The position numbers were made by a program, and so were the translations under genes. Positions 1 to 11,205 of a stretch of 64,000 nucleotides of DNA are shown here, piece after piece. The notes below the pieces were generated by a model. It worked only from the letters and a program-made list of their open reading frames with translations. It ran no database searches and was not told the DNA's origin. Source of the DNA: Fereydounia khargensis (lineage: Eukaryota; Basidiomycota; Ustilaginomycetes; Urocystidales; Fereydouniaceae); NCBI GenBank assembly GCA_026413255.1, contig JAOCZO010000023.1:103913-167912 (forward strand), in the 5' to 3' direction. Every line of letters starts with the position of its first letter. Positions within the stretch are counted from its first letter, which is position 1.

Positions 1-273
<273 letters not shown>

Positions 274-1941
274 GATTCCCGACTGTGGGGACGGTGAGCG
301 TGGCTGGACCCTGAGTCTTGACTCGGCGTTAGGGGTACCTTGCTGGAACGGCTAGACAGCCTTGGCGTTCTGCCTCTTGGATCGACTCTCGCGAAGGGAG
401 GGTTGCGGTTCTAGACTGATTCACTGCACGTGATATCTGCTGCGGGTGAGGGCGCTTGGACCTGGCCGTCGAGTGTCTAAGAAGCTTTGAAATGCGGTTG
501 TAAATGTGATGGTGGTCTGTGTGCTCTGCCTTGGCTTGCTGACTGGCTGGCTGAGTCGTACTTGCGCTGTGCAGGCAGACCTGATCAGGTCGGAGCCGCG
601 AGTTGGTTGGCTTGCTCGAAAAGGAGAAAAGAGGAAAGGGACGCGTGCCAGCTGCCTGCGCCCCATGTGTTGTGCTGCGAGGAGTCGCGTCAATCTGCGC
701 GCTGAGGCATTCGACTCGTTTCTCTCTGTCTCTCTGTCTCGTGGCTGTCCGGCGGACCCTCCCCTCCACACAGCTGTGCCATTTCTTCTCGACAGGGCAC
801 TGCTGTTTGCTGATTGCTGTTTCGCTGCTGCAGCTCTGCCAGGGGTCGCGTTTGCCAGGCATTGTCGATCCCGCATTGCCTCCTATCCTCTTTTCCTTCC
901 CTCCCTCCGTCGTGTATATGCTCATCCTGCCACCGACTTTCGTCCTTCTCAACCCCCGCAGCCGCTTTTGAAAGATGCGCGGCCAAAGTGTGCAAGGTCA
1001 TGCCTTGCAGTCGACTCGTCTGAATGCTCTCTCTCGTAAGCCTCTCCATCTTGCCTTTGCTATGAATGCACCAATGTCCACCTCTATCCCCTCTTTCGCC
1101 AAGTTGGGCACTTGGCCGCGTCTCCCTCGGTCTGAGGTACGTTGCATCCCCTCCGAGTCCTCCTTCCCGAAGACAGTAGCTACTCTGTCTGCCGATCCTT
1201 CCGGGCTGAGTAAAAGTCACCTGCATCGTGTCCACCATCTAGTCCCTTGGCCCGTCATGACAAAGTCCGCGAGCGTGCCCCTTGCTGTCTCTTCATGAAC
1301 GATCCTACATTATGATTCTTCTGAGTCTCGTTTTGACACTTGCAGCCTCTTTGCATCGGCACCGTAGCTGCACCAAGTTCTTAGCAGCTATTTGCGATCT
1401 CCACAAGGGTTCCATCTGGCCACCGATCCATCCCTTGTGAACTCTGCTTCCACTCATGAGGTAGTGGCGATCGCCGCATTCACTTGTCTCATACCTAGTC
1501 CCGCTAAACACCGGCAGCACTCTTCCCTTGCCGTCCCCTTCATCTCTGTGTCGCTCTGGATGCTTGAAGCATTGATGTCTCTCTCATCTCTTTCACTTCC
1601 TTCTACAACCATCACCCTCGACCTCACCGTCGTCGCTTTGCGCGACATACTCTCCTACCCTCCCTTCTCCCCTGGCTTTGATATCCTCTTCTCACCAGCT
1701 ACCTTCATTTCTCCACTTGAACGGGTTCAGGACCGGCTACTCCCTTTTAATCTTGGCTCCGCATCGGTTCTAGTATTCCCGCGTCTATCGTGCTCAGTAC
1801 ATTCCCATCATCGCGAGTATTACACGAGATATCACACCACGACGGCTACACCGTTTCGCGGCGGACCGGTGACCAGCAAAAGGTGCTCATATCCCCTTCC
1901 ACATCGACGATTATCGCCTTAGCTTCACGAACACCTTCACG
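274..1941. other. Non-coding leader region between BET3 and AXL2
   Basis: This 1.67-kb stretch lies between two divergent genes and must hold both promoters. It has pyrimidine-rich runs (for example TCTCTCTGTCTCTCTGTCTC near 719-738). The open frames in it overlap on both strands, lack recognisable motifs, and look like chance frames. I see no tRNA or repeat. Confidence 0.6.
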
Positions 1942-4900
1942 ATGCTCTGGGCTATACTTTTAGCAGGAGTGTTGCTACAGGTCCCAGCTCTGGCTGCTGT
2001 ATCCGTTGATAGGCCGATTGCGCAACAATTGCCGCAAATCGCAAGGCCGAATACACCCTACAGCTGGGCTTTCGCCGAGAACACGTTCCATTCGGATCAA
2101 CCTGGACATACCCTATATTACCAAGTTCAAGGGCTTCCACGATGGGCAACATTCGACAACAATACAAGATCTATTTCTGGAACACCTGGTGCGGATGATG
2201 TTGGATCGATGCAGGTCAATGTGGTGGCTTTTGAGGAAGGTGGCTCTCCTGCCGAAAGCTCATTCACCCTCTTGACTTTGGCCGGAAGCGGACCAAAGCT
2301 CAACAAACCTCTTCCAGAGCAACTTCCATCGGCGAGTAGCCTTGGCGCTGGGAGCATTTTACCGGGAGGCGAGCAACACTTGCCATTGGGCTGGTCGTTT
2401 AGCATTGGATTCGCGGGTGACACGTTCACTTCAGAGTCCGGCTCCATCTGGGTCGCTGCAAAGCTCGCAGACGGCAGCAACCTTCCGGAATGGCTTACGT
2501 TCGATCCGACAATGACCGTCTGGGGAGTGGCTCCTACCAACGTCGGTCCACAGGGCGAGCGATTGGAAGTAGTAATCACGGCTTCCGAGCGTGCCAACTA
2601 CAGCGGAGTCAGCAGCTCCTTCTTTCTCGTGACCAGCTCGGAAACTCTCACAATGTCTACGCCCCTACAGCCTGTCAACGTGACTGCTGGAGCTTCTTTT
2701 GAAGCTTTGTTACCTACTCAAGACCTCTTACTCGACGGAAGAGATAAAATCGATCCCGCCTCGGTCCAAGTGATGGCAAACATCTCGACTTACCCATGGA
2801 TCTCATACGATGAACGCCAAAAACAACTCAGTGGGACACCACCGTTCGACTTTCCAGGCGATTCTCTCAAATCTGTTCAAATTCCTCTGAGGTATTCTGA
2901 CTCACAGAATCATAATTTGACAACCAATTTCACCATCAACGTCTTCCCAGCGCCATTTACAGTGGAGAAGCTGCCCGACGTGAAGGTAGAAAGTGGTAAG
3001 AGGTTCACCGTGGATCTAGGTGAATATGTTCGCGAGGAATCAGACGGTAAAAGGTCACTCGATGCCTCCATCGAGCCTTCCTCCGCCCGAAGCTGGGTCA
3101 AATTCGATCAAGACTCGCTTCAGCTTTCTGGACAGCCGCCGGAGAATCAAGATCTTGACCGTGTCAAGGTGACGCTAACGGCACCTAGCCCTAGTCAAAG
3201 AGGTACGAATAGCACTAGCACTGCCAGTTTCTTCCTACAGCCACAAGATGGCGGCAGCTCACCGACCGAGACCACCAATGAGTCGATGGGCGATGATCAG
3301 GCGAAATCAGGGCTCAGTCGAAACGCCAAAATCGGTATTGCAGCCTCAGTTGGTGCAGTTGGCGGACTTGCACTCATGATCCTCCTCCTCATGTGTTGTC
3401 GCCGTTGCTGTGCAGCGGAGGACCACGATACTTCCGGTCGGCAAATCGACTATGATACTTCTGGCGAGGATGACCGCACGCTCACCGAAGGCAAGTCTCC
3501 AACCATGGGATTTGGATGGAAGGGAAGCCCAAAGAGCCAAAAGTGGCGCAAAGGTTCAGCCAAGGAGCACGCAAGTCCCTATTTGAATGCACTCAATTCG
3601 CCGTTCTCTGACGCTCACACGCTGGCTGCTGAATCGCCAAACCCCGCTGTCCTGACTGCTGTGAGACTCGACAATGGGGGAAACCATGATGGCGTCAATG
3701 CTCGGTCGCTTCCGCCAGTCGTAGCTGAGCAGCCACGAAAATCTGCGATGCTAGGCTTTCTTAAGCGCAAGTCCGCCTCTGGACGAAGTCTGGTTCGTGA
3801 CGCAACGTTCAACAGCGCGAATCTTGCTTCGTCTGGCAGTATCGGTCTTGGACTCGAAGGCATGGGCGCCCCGTCCAGCGACAACCCTTACGCAGACACA
3901 CGCCGCGGGTCGCTTGGCCACTCTCGCAGCTTGGCTCGAAGCAGCTGGGAGAGCGATATCTGGAAAAACGATGGCTCGCGACCAAGTAGTCGGCTGAGCC
4001 AGCTGCGTGACAGCATGAGCAGCGGGTCTGACACCAGATCGGTCTCTGGCCATAGACTCGGCGTCGACTCGACGGACGAGGTCCCTGTTCGTCGTGGTGG
4101 AGCTGGTCCGATGCGACACAGAAACGCACACATCAACGCGAGTCCCGCCTTCAACCTAGGTCAGGGCTTTGACAGTCACGCTTCTGTCATTGATAGGACC
4201 GACAGGGACTCGCAAACATCCCGAGTCAGCAATCGATGGGAGGGCTTCGAAACCATTGATGAAGCTCAAGATCCCGAAGAGGCTGCGGATGCTGTCGTTG
4301 CTCACGCGAGAAGGGTTAACGTCGAGCCGTCCGGAACCGTGCTTACGCGACAGCCCATCTCGATTGAGCCTAAGCAGCGAGACAAATCCCAACATATTGA
4401 CGAGGTCGAGGACGCGCAGAGCGCATTCGAGGATGCCGAGACGGAGCCAGAGTACGTTGATCAGGTTTACCAGCGCCATTCTACACGCAACACGACAGCC
4501 GATCGCGGTAGCAAGGCGAGCTATATGCCTGGTCTCGACGGCACCGACATCAGCGCCGTCCGCTTCTCGGACAGCTACCGCGACTCGATCCGCCTTGGAA
4601 CCAGCCAACCGCCAAACATGAAAGCGGAGGAGACTGTGAGAGTTGTACCTGCTTCAAACACACCTCTGCCTCCTACGCCGCTCTTCCCGAGTGCCAGTAT
4701 CGCGTCCAACGAAGTGGAAGAGCCAGCACAGCGACAGTTACAGCCGCAACCACAGCCTGAAGTGCACCAGACCCGAGTGCATGGGCGAACGAGCTCCGTC
4801 AGTAGCACTGGAACCAAGTCTTACCAGCGTGAGCAGCACGTTACTGTTGTCCCTGGAGAGCTCATTCGTGTCAAGGCACTTTCGGCTTCTCAAGCGCCGC

Positions 4901-5298
4901 CGATCATTGGTGGCGCACCTGGCTCGCCAGGTAAGCGAAGTGGCAAGAGGCTCAATTATATGCCTGTTCTGCAAGACGAGAAGTACATGGAATATTGGGG
5001 AACGCGCCCCGATTTCCTAGAGTGGCTCAGCTGGGACTCGAGGATGCATGAGCTGAGCGGAACTGTTCCACCTCGCTTTGGACCGACTCCGCTGTCTTTG
5101 CGAATTGCAATCATGGCAAAGCCGGTCTATACTCCTCAGCAAGGGGCTCCCAACTCGAGCCCCGGAAAGCGACACTCGAGACAGTCGAGTATTGAATCAA
5201 CTGGCACTAGCGTTGAAGAAGAGGTGGTCGCGATTGTCATCCTTCACATTCAAAAGGCAAGCGCTGGTCCCGGAGCGGGGTCCACGGCTGTGATCTAA
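1942..5298 (+). CDS. AXL2: Axl2-like cadherin-domain polarity/bud-site membrane protein
   Basis: A single-exon gene for a 1118-residue type I membrane protein. Residues 1-19 form a signal peptide (MLWAILLAGVLLQVPALAA). Four cadherin-like (CADG) units follow, each marked by a W/I-x-x-[FY]D...LSGxP core: about residues 66-84, 181-199, 284-300 and 384-400. A Ser/Thr-rich linker leads to a transmembrane helix at about 461-488 (KIGIAASVGAVGGLALMILL) followed by a cysteine/arginine-rich stop sequence. The roughly 630-residue cytoplasmic tail is Ser/Arg-rich and disordered. This is the architecture of yeast Axl2/Bud10, which marks sites for polarised growth and septin organisation. Oddly, a fifth copy of the CADG core (PDFLEWLSWDSRMHELSGTV) lies at about 1021-1042 in the predicted cytoplasmic tail. 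The start is the first ATG before the signal peptide. Confidence 0.85.
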   Translation: MLWAILLAGVLLQVPALAAVSVDRPIAQQLPQIARPNTPYSWAFAENTFHSDQPGHTLYYQVQGLPRWATFDNNTRSISGTPGADDVGSMQVNVVAFEEGGSPAESSFTLLTLAGSGPKLNKPLPEQLPSASSLGAGSILPGGEQHLPLGWSFSIGFAGDTFTSESGSIWVAAKLADGSNLPEWLTFDPTMTVWGVAPTNVGPQGERLEVVITASERANYSGVSSSFFLVTSSETLTMSTPLQPVNVTAGASFEALLPTQDLLLDGRDKIDPASVQVMANISTYPWISYDERQKQLSGTPPFDFPGDSLKSVQIPLRYSDSQNHNLTTNFTINVFPAPFTVEKLPDVKVESGKRFTVDLGEYVREESDGKRSLDASIEPSSARSWVKFDQDSLQLSGQPPENQDLDRVKVTLTAPSPSQRGTNSTSTASFFLQPQDGGSSPTETTNESMGDDQAKSGLSRNAKIGIAASVGAVGGLALMILLLMCCRRCCAAEDHDTSGRQIDYDTSGEDDRTLTEGKSPTMGFGWKGSPKSQKWRKGSAKEHASPYLNALNSPFSDAHTLAAESPNPAVLTAVRLDNGGNHDGVNARSLPPVVAEQPRKSAMLGFLKRKSASGRSLVRDATFNSANLASSGSIGLGLEGMGAPSSDNPYADTRRGSLGHSRSLARSSWESDIWKNDGSRPSSRLSQLRDSMSSGSDTRSVSGHRLGVDSTDEVPVRRGGAGPMRHRNAHINASPAFNLGQGFDSHASVIDRTDRDSQTSRVSNRWEGFETIDEAQDPEEAADAVVAHARRVNVEPSGTVLTRQPISIEPKQRDKSQHIDEVEDAQSAFEDAETEPEYVDQVYQRHSTRNTTADRGSKASYMPGLDGTDISAVRFSDSYRDSIRLGTSQPPNMKAEETVRVVPASNTPLPPTPLFPSASIASNEVEEPAQRQLQPQPQPEVHQTRVHGRTSSVSSTGTKSYQREQHVTVVPGELIRVKALSASQAPPIIGGAPGSPGKRSGKRLNYMPVLQDEKYMEYWGTRPDFLEWLSWDSRMHELSGTVPPRFGPTPLSLRIAIMAKPVYTPQQGAPNSSPGKRHSRQSSIESTGTSVEEEVVAIVILHIQKASAGPGAGSTAVI

Positions 5299-7671
5299 TT
5301 CCTACCTCTACCACGGGGCTTTGTCGTTGAAGCATTCCCCTGTCTCTGCTCCCCGACCTTCTCCGAGGACATATTGTACCATACGACAGTGGAGCATCGG
5401 CAGCACTTGACGGCCAAGTCACAAGGGCCTGAACCCGACTCGTGTCGCGGCGTTCGGCCCCATGTCGCCTCAGTGCTTGCCACTGAACCGTACATCAGTT
5501 GCTCGCTCGTCCACCACATTCATTAGCTGTATCGTCCTAGCCGTATGGCCCACCTTCATTTCCCGCTCGCACTCACCCTGGCCTACAATCCATAGTCACT
5601 CTTTCACCCGTGCGTTAGCGAACTGTACTCTCTTAACTTTTACTGTATTTGTATTAACCCTTCGATTCGCGAGAGCAAATAGCGGCTTTTAGATTAGGAT
5701 CCTCTTCTCCTATCCAGGAGTGTATCGTGACCGTGACCAGGCACTCGGTCACTTACAGAACGTATCGTCAGGATCTTGTGTGGGTCGCGTCCGCAGTTAC
5801 AGTCGGCGAGAGAAGTGCAGAGACGGGACCCAATGGAAGGATCACGTCACGCATCAGGTCACCGCATCTGAACGCGACGCGCGTTCCGTTCCTCTGGTAC
5901 AGCCTAACCGAGATTCTCAGGATGGGGGAAAAAGGGCAGGGTCCTGACGCTGTTTTGACACGAGACTTACCCATTCCGACAACGTCTTAAATTCGCCATA
6001 CCCCCAACACTTCGTATGCTTTACTGCTTTTCACTCGGTCACTTGGTGCTGAGCGCAGCTACAGTAGGCAAGCTTTAACCAAGTGGGGGTTAGCCTTTTA
6101 GATTTGGTTGTTGGGAGCTTCCACCCCGACCGTGAGAGGATACACGGCTTAAGTTATCTCCTTTCTCGGCTTGAGGTTGAGCTACTGTCGCTAGCTCCGT
6201 TGGCTACGGCGGCTCGCCAGCCCTGGCCCTTTCTCGCCTTGTGACCAAGCCTTTGTGGCTGCGCTCGGGCCCGGGTCGTGGCCTCGACGAGTTTAGTTTG
6301 AATACAGTACAGTACAGTAACTGTACTGTACTGTACTGTAACTCAGCCTGCGCCTGCGCATTTGGCTTGCTCGTCTTCGCTCTCCACTCTTGTCATCGGC
6401 CAGTCTCCGCTACTGTTACCGTCGTGTCTACGTAAAATTAGAAGTTTGGCATTCTCGGTCTCTGGAATGCGGAGCGTTTCTCTGCGCCCGGCGTTGTCAC
6501 TCGAGTTCAAGTCCCGCTCGCACGAGTCGGAGAGGCGCAGCAGTCCACACAGTTGCTCAATTCGACGTACTCCGATACGGCAGGCTTGCTCTGCATAGTT
6601 TGGTGGCTGCCGGCTGCCCGCTGCGCTGCCGGCTTGCTGCAACATTGGCTTGCCTGCTTCTTCGCATGGGCCGACGCGGAACAGTACAGTAGGTTGTGGT
6701 GCATCGTAGTGCGTGCCTTACGAGCCGATTCGCATCCTCACTTGCCTCAATCGGTCCCTTCCCTCTCCCACCCTGGACGTCTCCTCATCGCCGATTCAAT
6801 TTCTGTGTGGCAAGCGAGCCGGACTAGACTTGCGGGGCGCGTATCGTGTACGGTGGGGCTCTGAGCCCAGTCCTGGTCTCGGTCCCATCAGCGTGGCATT
6901 CTATGACATCTCTCTCGCCCGCGACGTCGCTCGGCTATGTACCAAATGCTTATTCCGATCTTTCAACATGTTTACCCTTTTCTCTTGTCTTCATGCCTTT
7001 CCCTTTCCGGATGCCTTGTATATAGCTAACCATGCTAGCTGAGCGCTCCCACGTACCTGGTTTCTGAATCAAGGAGCTTACCACCATCTCCTGCATCCGG
7101 CTGAAACAGATAACGGCATTCAGCCACGCTTTGCCTGGTTTCTTCCATGCTTTCCTTCCCCCTTCCGTTCTCACTCACCATCGATCGCATCAACAACCGC
7201 ATCTTCCAACTTTCCTGTCAGTATCTTTAGCTTCTTGGACGCCATCTTCGATCCCTGGCCACCTTTCCCTCTCCAGATCACGGTCACCCCACCCCTCAAG
7301 CCAAGCCGATCCGAGACAGGCGCCAATTAACCTGCCCTACAGTGACCAACACTTTCCCAGCCGTCTCACCATCTCGCAGTGCCTGATCCCAATCAGTGCC
7401 TGAGCCTCCGCGTTTCAGTTTGGTGAACCCTTTCGTGGCCCTGCATGAAATAGGTACGTTTCAGTTGAATCCGCCAATCTGAGCTCCTATGCCTCCCTTC
7501 CAATCGGCCCAAACATCCTGGTGTCCTCTTGCTTGGCCATCAACAGCTTTTTCTCTTTCTACAACGTCCCTTTTTCTTCGTCCTACGACTCGTTCTTCTT
7601 CTTTCCAGCGTTGCTGACCCTCATCGACCTTACCCATATTCTTTCACTACCGCCCCTTTTGCTCCGCCACC
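5299..7671. other. Long intergenic region with a TACTGTA hairpin
   Basis: The 2.4 kb between AXL2 and the next gene has no frame I can support as coding. It contains a strong inverted repeat at 6303-6340 (separate entry), an isolated CAGTACAGTAGG near 6681-6692, and pyrimidine-rich sequence from about 7130 to 7670 that probably forms the promoter and 5' UTR of the gene starting at 7672. Confidence 0.6.
6303..6340. repeat. Perfect TACAGTA/TACTGTA inverted repeat (hairpin)
   Basis: Tandem copies of the 4-base unit ACAG/TACAG on one side (6303-6319) are followed at once by tandem ACTGT units (6320-6340). The two arms are reverse complements, so the strand can fold into a nearly loop-free hairpin of about 17 base pairs. 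Related palindromes recur through the array region at 10-22 kb. Confidence 0.85.
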
Positions 7672-9795
7672 ATGCAGCGCTCACGAGTAGTGTCCTCGGA
7701 CTCGATTCATCCCCAGAGGCTCTTCTCTCGTCGACCCATCCCAGAAGCGTTTCGTATTGGCCAGAGTGTTGACTGGAGTCCCGAATTTCTGAAAGGCACT
7801 GCACCGGGCTCACCTCTCGGTTTCCCAAGCTCTCCTAACACCAACAGTATCAGTCCTGAAAGGCTCGAGCCAGATTCTCCAGATTCGCCCAGTCCACCCT
7901 CTCCAACGCTTCGCATCAAGACTCGCTGCTTAGCCAGAAAACCTATCCCAGACTTTTCAACAGCCTTGTCAGCTAAAGAAGGCACAACAAGTCAGCTGGA
8001 CCTGATCGACAGCGTTCCGTGCCCTCTTTTCATGGAAAGAGGCCTCTCAGCATCTTCCGATTCAAGCTCTGGTTCATCTTCGATCCTGGAAAAGGCATCC
8101 CCAGGTGCTATCACCCCGATCACATCGCCGGACGACAGTCTCATCCTTCCATCCAGAACTCACTCTCGTGCTCTGAGTGACATCGCTTCACCATCCAAAC
8201 TCGGCCGTACCCAGAACGGACGGAGGCTCAGGCGTGCTTCAAAGCCGAAAGAAGGTGACATGAGGAAGGAATTTACCGTTGAGCACGGTGACTCTGAGTT
8301 GCGTGCGCAAGACGGACAAGCTACTGAGCATCGCAGGGCCACCTCCGACTTTCTCGACATACACAAGGCTCAGGGTCGCTCGCCCGCCAAGACGCCGACC
8401 GGAGGTTGGAGCAAAGAAGACCCTGATGGAGATGTCGAGGAAGCTATAGCGGCCGCGCTGATTCGTTTTCAGTGGGTACCTGACAATGCCGGCTCCTCAG
8501 GCCCATTGCATCCGGCCCTACTTCGTATCAATATTCCCTCAGATGATGGTGTCGAGATGCTCAAATCTCCGGCCTCTGACTCCGAGATCGTACCATCCAC
8601 GAGCGAGACAGTCAAAGAACGTCAGCAGTACCGCAAAACTGTCGTTGAGACGAAATTGCGCGACGTCTTCACAGACGATGGCTCCCAAAACAAGAACGCA
8701 AGCGCTCAAGCACCTGCCCAGCCAAAATCGTCGGACTCGCCCAAACAGACCGACCCTCTCCCGTCTATTACTTCGGTTGATAGCCTGAACCTGCTGCACT
8801 ACGATTTTCCCCCACCTCCGCGATTGTTGAATGAGAGGCACTCGCACGGTTCATTGAGGAGCCTTGGGGGATTCACCACTCGTAGCATGTTGAGCCCACC
8901 AGAACCTTCTCCTCCCAAGTCTACTATTGGTCCTATAGATGCTGCGCCATCAGTCCCCGGTAGATCGCCTCTGCGCGAGAGGCGCGCCAAGCCGCCGATC
9001 CACATCGTCCTCGAGAGGAAATCCACTTCGTCTCTCTCTGGTCGAAAGATGTCTCTCCCAATTCTGGATGGCGACAAAGGTTCGCCAGCTACTTCTGTGT
9101 TCTCGCCACCACCTTGTCCTCCTCCAAGCGCTCCCCTTCCTGATCTGCCTACCCCGAGCTCGGAGGACGGTCCCTCTTCTGCTACATATAGAAGGCACCG
9201 GCCATCTGTGTCTGCCGTTCCGACCTTCTCTAGAAGGTCATTTCATTCGAGCGAAGCTAGTCAACCTGGTCCACCGTCATCGGCAGCCCTTCAGCTACGT
9301 AAGCGACCATTCCTGAAGAGCACATCGAACCCCTCTTCGACTATCGTTTCGCCGCTTTCAGCATCATCAAGTCCAAAATCACGCACAGTGCCGCTTGACA
9401 CGCCGCCACAATCGTCCAACAAGCCGGGATTTTCACCCACAGCCGCTATACCCTTTCAGCCAATTTCCAACTTTACTCGAGTTGAGTCGGACGACTATTT
9501 CCGTGCTCTCGAGGATGCATTCACTCCCCCGCCGTCTGCACGGACGTCGAAGGGAACAGTGTCGTCCAAAGCCAAGCTTGATGACTTGGTCCAGTGTTTG
9601 AGCCCTTCATCGGACTCGTTCACACCACGTTGCTTCATGCTGGATGGTGATGCCGGGATCCGGAAGGCTGTCAGCAGGGACCAGAATCAACAGCCACCGC
9701 CGTCTGTCAAGAACAATGTTCGTCCAGCATTTCCCCATGATATGCCTGTTGGGGTCGAGTGCGAGGACCAGATCGTCTATGGTCTCGCGCTCTGA
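7672..9795 (+). CDS. Ser/Pro-rich protein of unknown function
   Basis: A single-exon frame of 707 residues starting at an ATG in good context (CCACCATGC). I do not recognise it. The protein is rich in Ser, Pro, Arg and Lys, with many SP/TP sites, prolines in runs (SPPPCPPPSAPLP near 480) and no signal peptide or membrane segment. Near the start there is a compact segment, RRPIPEAFRIGQSVDWSPEF, and around residues 84-100 a related RKPIP; these short RxPIP motifs may be docking sites. Composition suggests a largely disordered phosphoprotein such as a cytoskeletal, septin or signalling adaptor, but this is inference. Length without stop codons on this GC-rich strand, codon-like composition and a long leader support it as a real gene. 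Confidence 0.7.
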   Translation: MQRSRVVSSDSIHPQRLFSRRPIPEAFRIGQSVDWSPEFLKGTAPGSPLGFPSSPNTNSISPERLEPDSPDSPSPPSPTLRIKTRCLARKPIPDFSTALSAKEGTTSQLDLIDSVPCPLFMERGLSASSDSSSGSSSILEKASPGAITPITSPDDSLILPSRTHSRALSDIASPSKLGRTQNGRRLRRASKPKEGDMRKEFTVEHGDSELRAQDGQATEHRRATSDFLDIHKAQGRSPAKTPTGGWSKEDPDGDVEEAIAAALIRFQWVPDNAGSSGPLHPALLRINIPSDDGVEMLKSPASDSEIVPSTSETVKERQQYRKTVVETKLRDVFTDDGSQNKNASAQAPAQPKSSDSPKQTDPLPSITSVDSLNLLHYDFPPPPRLLNERHSHGSLRSLGGFTTRSMLSPPEPSPPKSTIGPIDAAPSVPGRSPLRERRAKPPIHIVLERKSTSSLSGRKMSLPILDGDKGSPATSVFSPPPCPPPSAPLPDLPTPSSEDGPSSATYRRHRPSVSAVPTFSRRSFHSSEASQPGPPSSAALQLRKRPFLKSTSNPSSTIVSPLSASSSPKSRTVPLDTPPQSSNKPGFSPTAAIPFQPISNFTRVESDDYFRALEDAFTPPPSARTSKGTVSSKAKLDDLVQCLSPSSDSFTPRCFMLDGDAGIRKAVSRDQNQQPPPSVKNNVRPAFPHDMPVGVECEDQIVYGLAL

Positions 9796-10088
9796 TCGCA
9801 GCTGCATCCTCTTTTATTCGATCCAGAGTGGTCCTCGCAAGTGAATCAAAGGGCTTACCAAAATGAGGTCTCCATCATCGCATTTTGTACTGTAGAACAA
9901 ACAATATCTGTCTTTTACTGCTCATCAAGTCAAACACTTTCATTCTCGTGAGCATCTAGTTCCTTTTTGGACAAGCCGGAAAGCCTGACGGTGATCAAGT
10001 CACGAACGGGTAGAAATGAGTTATTGTCGGTGTTTCTCGAGTGTGGGAGGCTGGTTGCGAGGCTGGTTGCGAGGCTGGGACGTGCATG
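9796..10088. other. Short intergenic stretch with a 12-bp tandem repeat
   Basis: No gene is seen. At 10047-10080 the unit GAGGCTGGTTGC occurs twice in full and a third time in part. Confidence 0.6.
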
Positions 10089-10452
10089 TCATGCCACGAG
10101 TTCCCCGTTGACGGTTATGATGCGATAGAGGGGGATCAGATACTGCCGTACGTCGTGTTTTGATGCGATAATGAGCGACTATTTCATTGCAGCCTCACGT
10201 TCTGGACGCAGAGAAGACTTACGATGACGTTGTCCGACTCGACTGCGATATGGTCGTTCGTGTCATACTGCGATCAAAATGTGACGGAAATGGTGTCAGT
10301 TGGAGGTCTTCAAATGATGGTGGTCAGAATCGACGGACAGATATAAAGTGGCCCCAATGGAATCTCATGTTCTCGTCTATCCACTTGATCTCGTCTCCGG
10401 CCTCGAGATCCTCGAGCAACGGATGAAAGGGTGTCCTGTTTGCACCTGTCAT
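10089..10452 (-). CDS. Small three-exon SH3-like array protein, member 1
   Basis: The first copy of the small-gene family. Exons are 10452-10339, 10267-10223 and 10142-10089, joined in phase 0, giving 70 residues. Exon 1 has a 17-residue leader and then EAGDEIKW...WGHFIS, the family core G-D-x-[VI]-x-W ending G-x-F-x-x. Exon 2 encodes 15 residues (YDTNDHIAVESDNVI) that start with the usual aromatic. Exon 3 encodes YLIPLYRIITVNGELVA and a stop. The donors are GTCCGT (weak) and GTAAGT and the acceptors CGCAG and GGCAG. Function is unknown; a small beta barrel is inferred. The gene is antisense to its next neighbour. Missing-base support comes only from the shared gene plan, not from homology search. 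Confidence 0.65.
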
Positions 10453-10898
10453 CGTTTCTCGCAAAGATCAGACTTGCTGTTGATGTGACGTCCCTTTCCC
10501 TCATCTTTCAAGCGTAGCACCTCTTATTATACAGTATGGCTGTCGACGATCGGAAGAGAACACCGCCGGGCAGTCAGTCACAAAGCTTGCGAACATGACC
10601 AAGGTGCTAGCAGTAGAAGTGCAACTCTCACCTTGAACCTCGAGCCAGTGAGAAAGCATAGTCGTCTAGCATGAGAGATTCCATCTCGAATCCTCCGCAA
10701 AGAGGCGATGAAAAGCAACAGAAAGTTTCATGCGCTGATTCTGCCTTCAGCAGAGAAGAAGACACGAAGAGAGAGAGAGAAGATGTCGAGAGTCATTGAC
10801 GTACAATGGCGGTTCTTCTTCTTTTTCGGTATTGTCCTTCGAGCTTCGTGCCGATTGATGTTAAATCTTGGTATCCTTCCCGACTTTGCTCTGTTCGA
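10453..10898. other. Divergent upstream region of array members 1 and 2
   Basis: A 446-base stretch between head-to-head array genes. It contains ATACAGTATGG near 10531 and purine-rich runs near 10758-10785. I see no further exon with the family core. Confidence 0.5.
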
Positions 10899-11205
10899 AT
10901 GACCCAATTGAGCCGCGGCTGGACCGTGTGTGGCCCAACCGAATATCCCAAAGGAATCGAGTTCTGCCTAAGCAACTGGCAAGCGCGCCAAAATGCGACT
11001 TTGGTAGCTACAGTAAGTGCTACTAAAACGAGAGGGTTGACTGTCCTGTCGGGAACGGGGTGGGGAAGAGGTGTACTGTATCACTGGGAAAGGCTTATTG
11101 CAAGCAAAACAGGGTTTCTGGCTTCTACCTTGTGGTCTGTATCGTGGTCAGGATCGCGTGCTAGACCCACTGTACCAGTTATCAACCGCACCCCGAACTT
11201 TATGA
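10899..11205 (+). CDS. Small SH3-like array protein, member 2 (first intron absent)
   Basis: Exon 1+2 is continuous (10899-11012, 38 codons) and ends at a GTAAGT donor; exon 3 is 11152-11205 after a GTCAG acceptor. The product has 55 residues. The first part (MTQLSRGWTV...KGIEF) corresponds to exon 1 of other members and the next 16 residues (CLSNWQARQNATLVAT) to their exon 2; NWQA recurs in exon 2 of member 6. The intron that splits these parts elsewhere is missing here. The family tryptophan is one step displaced (GWTV), so this is a divergent copy. Exon 3 encodes DRVLDPLYQLSTAPRTL. Function unknown. Confidence 0.55.

Noticed and set aside
421-1039. Overlapping frames of 100-200 codons on both strands near the left edge
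   Set aside because: They overlap each other in several frames, are Arg/Ser-rich as expected of chance frames in GC-rich DNA, and have no motif or splice logic.
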